A stretch of 21,280 nucleotides of DNA. Source: Pelargonium nanum (taxonomy: Eukaryota; Streptophyta; Magnoliopsida; Geraniales; Geraniaceae). Both the position numbers and the translations under genes were made by a program. Position 1 is the first letter of the stretch. Every line of letters begins with the position of its first letter. Below, piece after piece: positions 20,031 through 21,280 of the stretch. The notes under the pieces are model-generated. The model was given only the letters and a program-made list of their open reading frames with translations. It had not been told where the DNA came from and searched no databases. Where the stretch lies: NCBI GenBank assembly GCA_036897485.1, contig JAYMTF010001794.1:1-21280 (forward strand), in the 5' to 3' direction.

Positions 20031-20800
20031 TTTTTTTTTTTGTTGATAAACCAAACAAATCATAGTATTAAGGGGACAACCGATAAAGTTTACAGAGTTA
20101 AAAGAAGATTACAATCATCTAATAAAAAAGCAACCGCACCCACAGAAGGATGAATATGAAACAAATTAGAATCAACATGAGCATTAAGACAAATTTGGCT
20201 AAAAGATCGACAACTCTATTAGCCTTCCTGTTGATATGAAACAACGTCAGCCTCTCAAATTGATACAACTTTTTCCTGCAATTCAAGATTAAAGATCTCT
20301 AAGGATGAGCTGAAGGATCAACTAAAAACATCAACTTAGATAAGAAATTAGCATCAAATTCAAAAATAACACGAGTACATGCCAACCTCAACCCTGAATT
20401 AATGGCTTCACAAAGGCCCCAAAGCTCACCAAGCTCACTACCTGCCAAACCCACAAAAGATGAGATACCTCCTAACCAACTACCCTGACTGTCACCAAGA
20501 TATGTTGGGCCAAGTGGTTAATACATTTTGGATTCATTATGAGGTCTCAAATTCGAGACTCCTTGTCGACAATAAGGGGTGAGATTTGTGAGGTGGGGTT
20601 TAGAGTGACGCTCCCTTTGGAGAGTGAGAAACATTGTTACTTCGAGCATACCAATCAGCAAAATCAACGCCAAACTGAGTCTAAATCCAAGAAGCAAACA
20701 GGCAAAGCCTAAGCAAATGGTCAAGATCCTCAAACTACCCAAAACAACCATGGCACTTCCGCTCTACTGAAATTTTCACAAAGGAAAGCTTAAGTGGGAA
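20031..20800 (-). pseudogene. Broken LINE 3' end (zinc knuckle, RNase H, poly(A))
   Basis: Read on the minus strand, 20779-20640 gives a frame with ISVERKCHGC and FEDLDHLLRLC. This fits the CxxC...HxxxxC zinc-binding segment (zf-RVT) that follows plant LINE reverse transcriptases, here with two in-frame stops. From 20502 down to 20120 comes an RNase H-like segment: GDSQGSWLGG, GSELGELWGLCEAI, TRVIFEFDANF, then HINRKANRVVDLLAK. It has one in-frame stop and a frameshift near the end, after which LFHIHPSVGAVAFY leads to a stop at 20120. A ~78-nt trailer then ends in 11 A residues (complement of 20031-20041), as expected of a LINE. The reverse transcriptase and 5' part are missing, so this is a dead 5'-truncated copy with an internal gap filled by the SINE-like piece. 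Confidence 0.75.
20503..20630 (+). mobile_element. tRNA-derived SINE-like insertion within the LINE
   Basis: TGGGCCAAGTGG at 20506-20517 resembles a Pol III A box of Leu/Ser tRNA type. AATTCGAGACT at 20550-20560 resembles a B box, at tRNA-like spacing. A ~70-bp unrelated body follows, including a small hairpin around CTCCCTTTGGAGAG. The piece interrupts the LINE coding frame on the other strand. No target-site duplication or clear tail was seen, so the edges are approximate and the call is tentative. Confidence 0.45.
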
Positions 20801-20812
20801 GGCTGTGATGCA

Positions 20813-21280
20813 TATTCGGAACATTCGTAATCTGGGACATTCATATTCGGGACATTTGTGATCTGTGATTCGGGACATTCATGATTCAGGACATTCGTGA
20901 ATCGGTACGTTCGTGTATTCGGGACATTCGGGATTTGGGACATTCGTAAATTGAGATATTCGTAAATAATTCAGGACATTAGTAATTCGGGACATTCGTA
21001 TTCGAGACATTCGTTAATCGGGACATTCGTAAACGTGACATTCGTAATTAAGGATATTCGTAATTCGGGACATTAGTAATCCTATACATTCGTAAACCTG
21101 GAAATTCGTAAATCGGGACATTCGTATTCGAGACATTCGTGATTCGGGACATTCGTAATTCGGGACATTCGTAGGGGCACATTTTGAAATTTTCATCGGG
21201 ACATTATCAGGTCATATTTTGATGTACTCATCGGGACATTCTCGGGGCATTCGTAAATCGGGACATTCGTAATTCTGGAT
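20813..21280. repeat. Minisatellite, ~17-bp unit GGGACATTCGTAATTC
   Basis: About 26 degenerate copies, counted by eye, of a 15-17-bp unit with core GGGACATTCGTAATTC run to the end of the window and probably beyond. Common variants are ATTAG for ATTCG, GATATTCG, and insertions of a few bases. The array is interrupted at 21174-21245 by two related ~35-bp units. It encodes nothing convincing: a 60-codon minus frame here merely translates the repeat (repeated YECP and MSR). Confidence 0.85.

Noticed and set aside
20518..20751. 77-codon minus-strand frame
   Set aside because: It crosses the SINE-like piece and the LINE fossil in a frame different from the readable zinc-knuckle frame.
20813..21280. 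CRISPR-like array
   Set aside because: Units are ~17 bp, degenerate and contiguous with no unique spacers, and the genome is a plant. It is a minisatellite.

Overview
This is a stretch of plant nuclear DNA. Three protein-coding genes, one tRNA gene and one candidate micropeptide gene can be read from it. Spliced genes with GT..AG introns, AT-rich intergenic DNA, a plant PRA1.A protein, a plant ATG1 kinase, an S-domain receptor kinase and several plant transposon remnants all point to a eudicot. Rosaceae is possible, but the sequence alone does not prove it. Gene models were built by hand from reading-frame continuity, splice-site consensus and remembered family sequences. No alignment or expression data were available.

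Layout. Positions 1-900 are repeat-derived: a Helitron-like 3' terminus (hairpin plus CTAG/T) lies at the left edge, and two diverged copies of a ~230-bp repeat follow. A GC-rich 53-codon ORF on the minus strand (1140-1301) could encode a small Cys-rich membrane peptide. From 1302 to about 3190 there is no convincing gene, but there are inverted 17-mers and a small hairpin. PRA1A1 (minus, CDS 6989 down to 4262, seven coding exons, 209 aa) has a probable intron in its 3' UTR. A tRNA-Val(CAC) gene (minus, 7249-7322) sits just upstream of it. The 7323-9036 interval contains relic sequence and the promoter of the next gene.

ATG1 (plus, 9037-15973, 13 coding exons, 736 aa) is the autophagy-initiating kinase. 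It has an N-terminal kinase domain, a serine-rich linker with a candidate ATG8-interacting motif, and two C-terminal MIT-like modules. Its last intron carries a degenerate TRIM-like retrotransposon piece. After an AT-rich spacer comes an intronless 801-codon G-type lectin S-receptor-like kinase of the ZmPK1 type (17476-19881, plus). Its 3' flank holds the broken 3' end of a LINE (minus; zinc-knuckle and RNase H segments, poly(A) at 20031-20041), interrupted by a tRNA-related SINE-like piece. The window ends in a ~17-bp minisatellite (20813 to the edge).

The three main genes belong to different pathways: membrane-trafficking factor, autophagy kinase, cell-surface receptor. Nothing suggests a co-regulated cluster. 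I found no clear evidence of a previously undescribed multi-gene system. The least explained items are the putative 53-aa peptide, the minisatellite, and the poly-T 5' splice site in ATG1.
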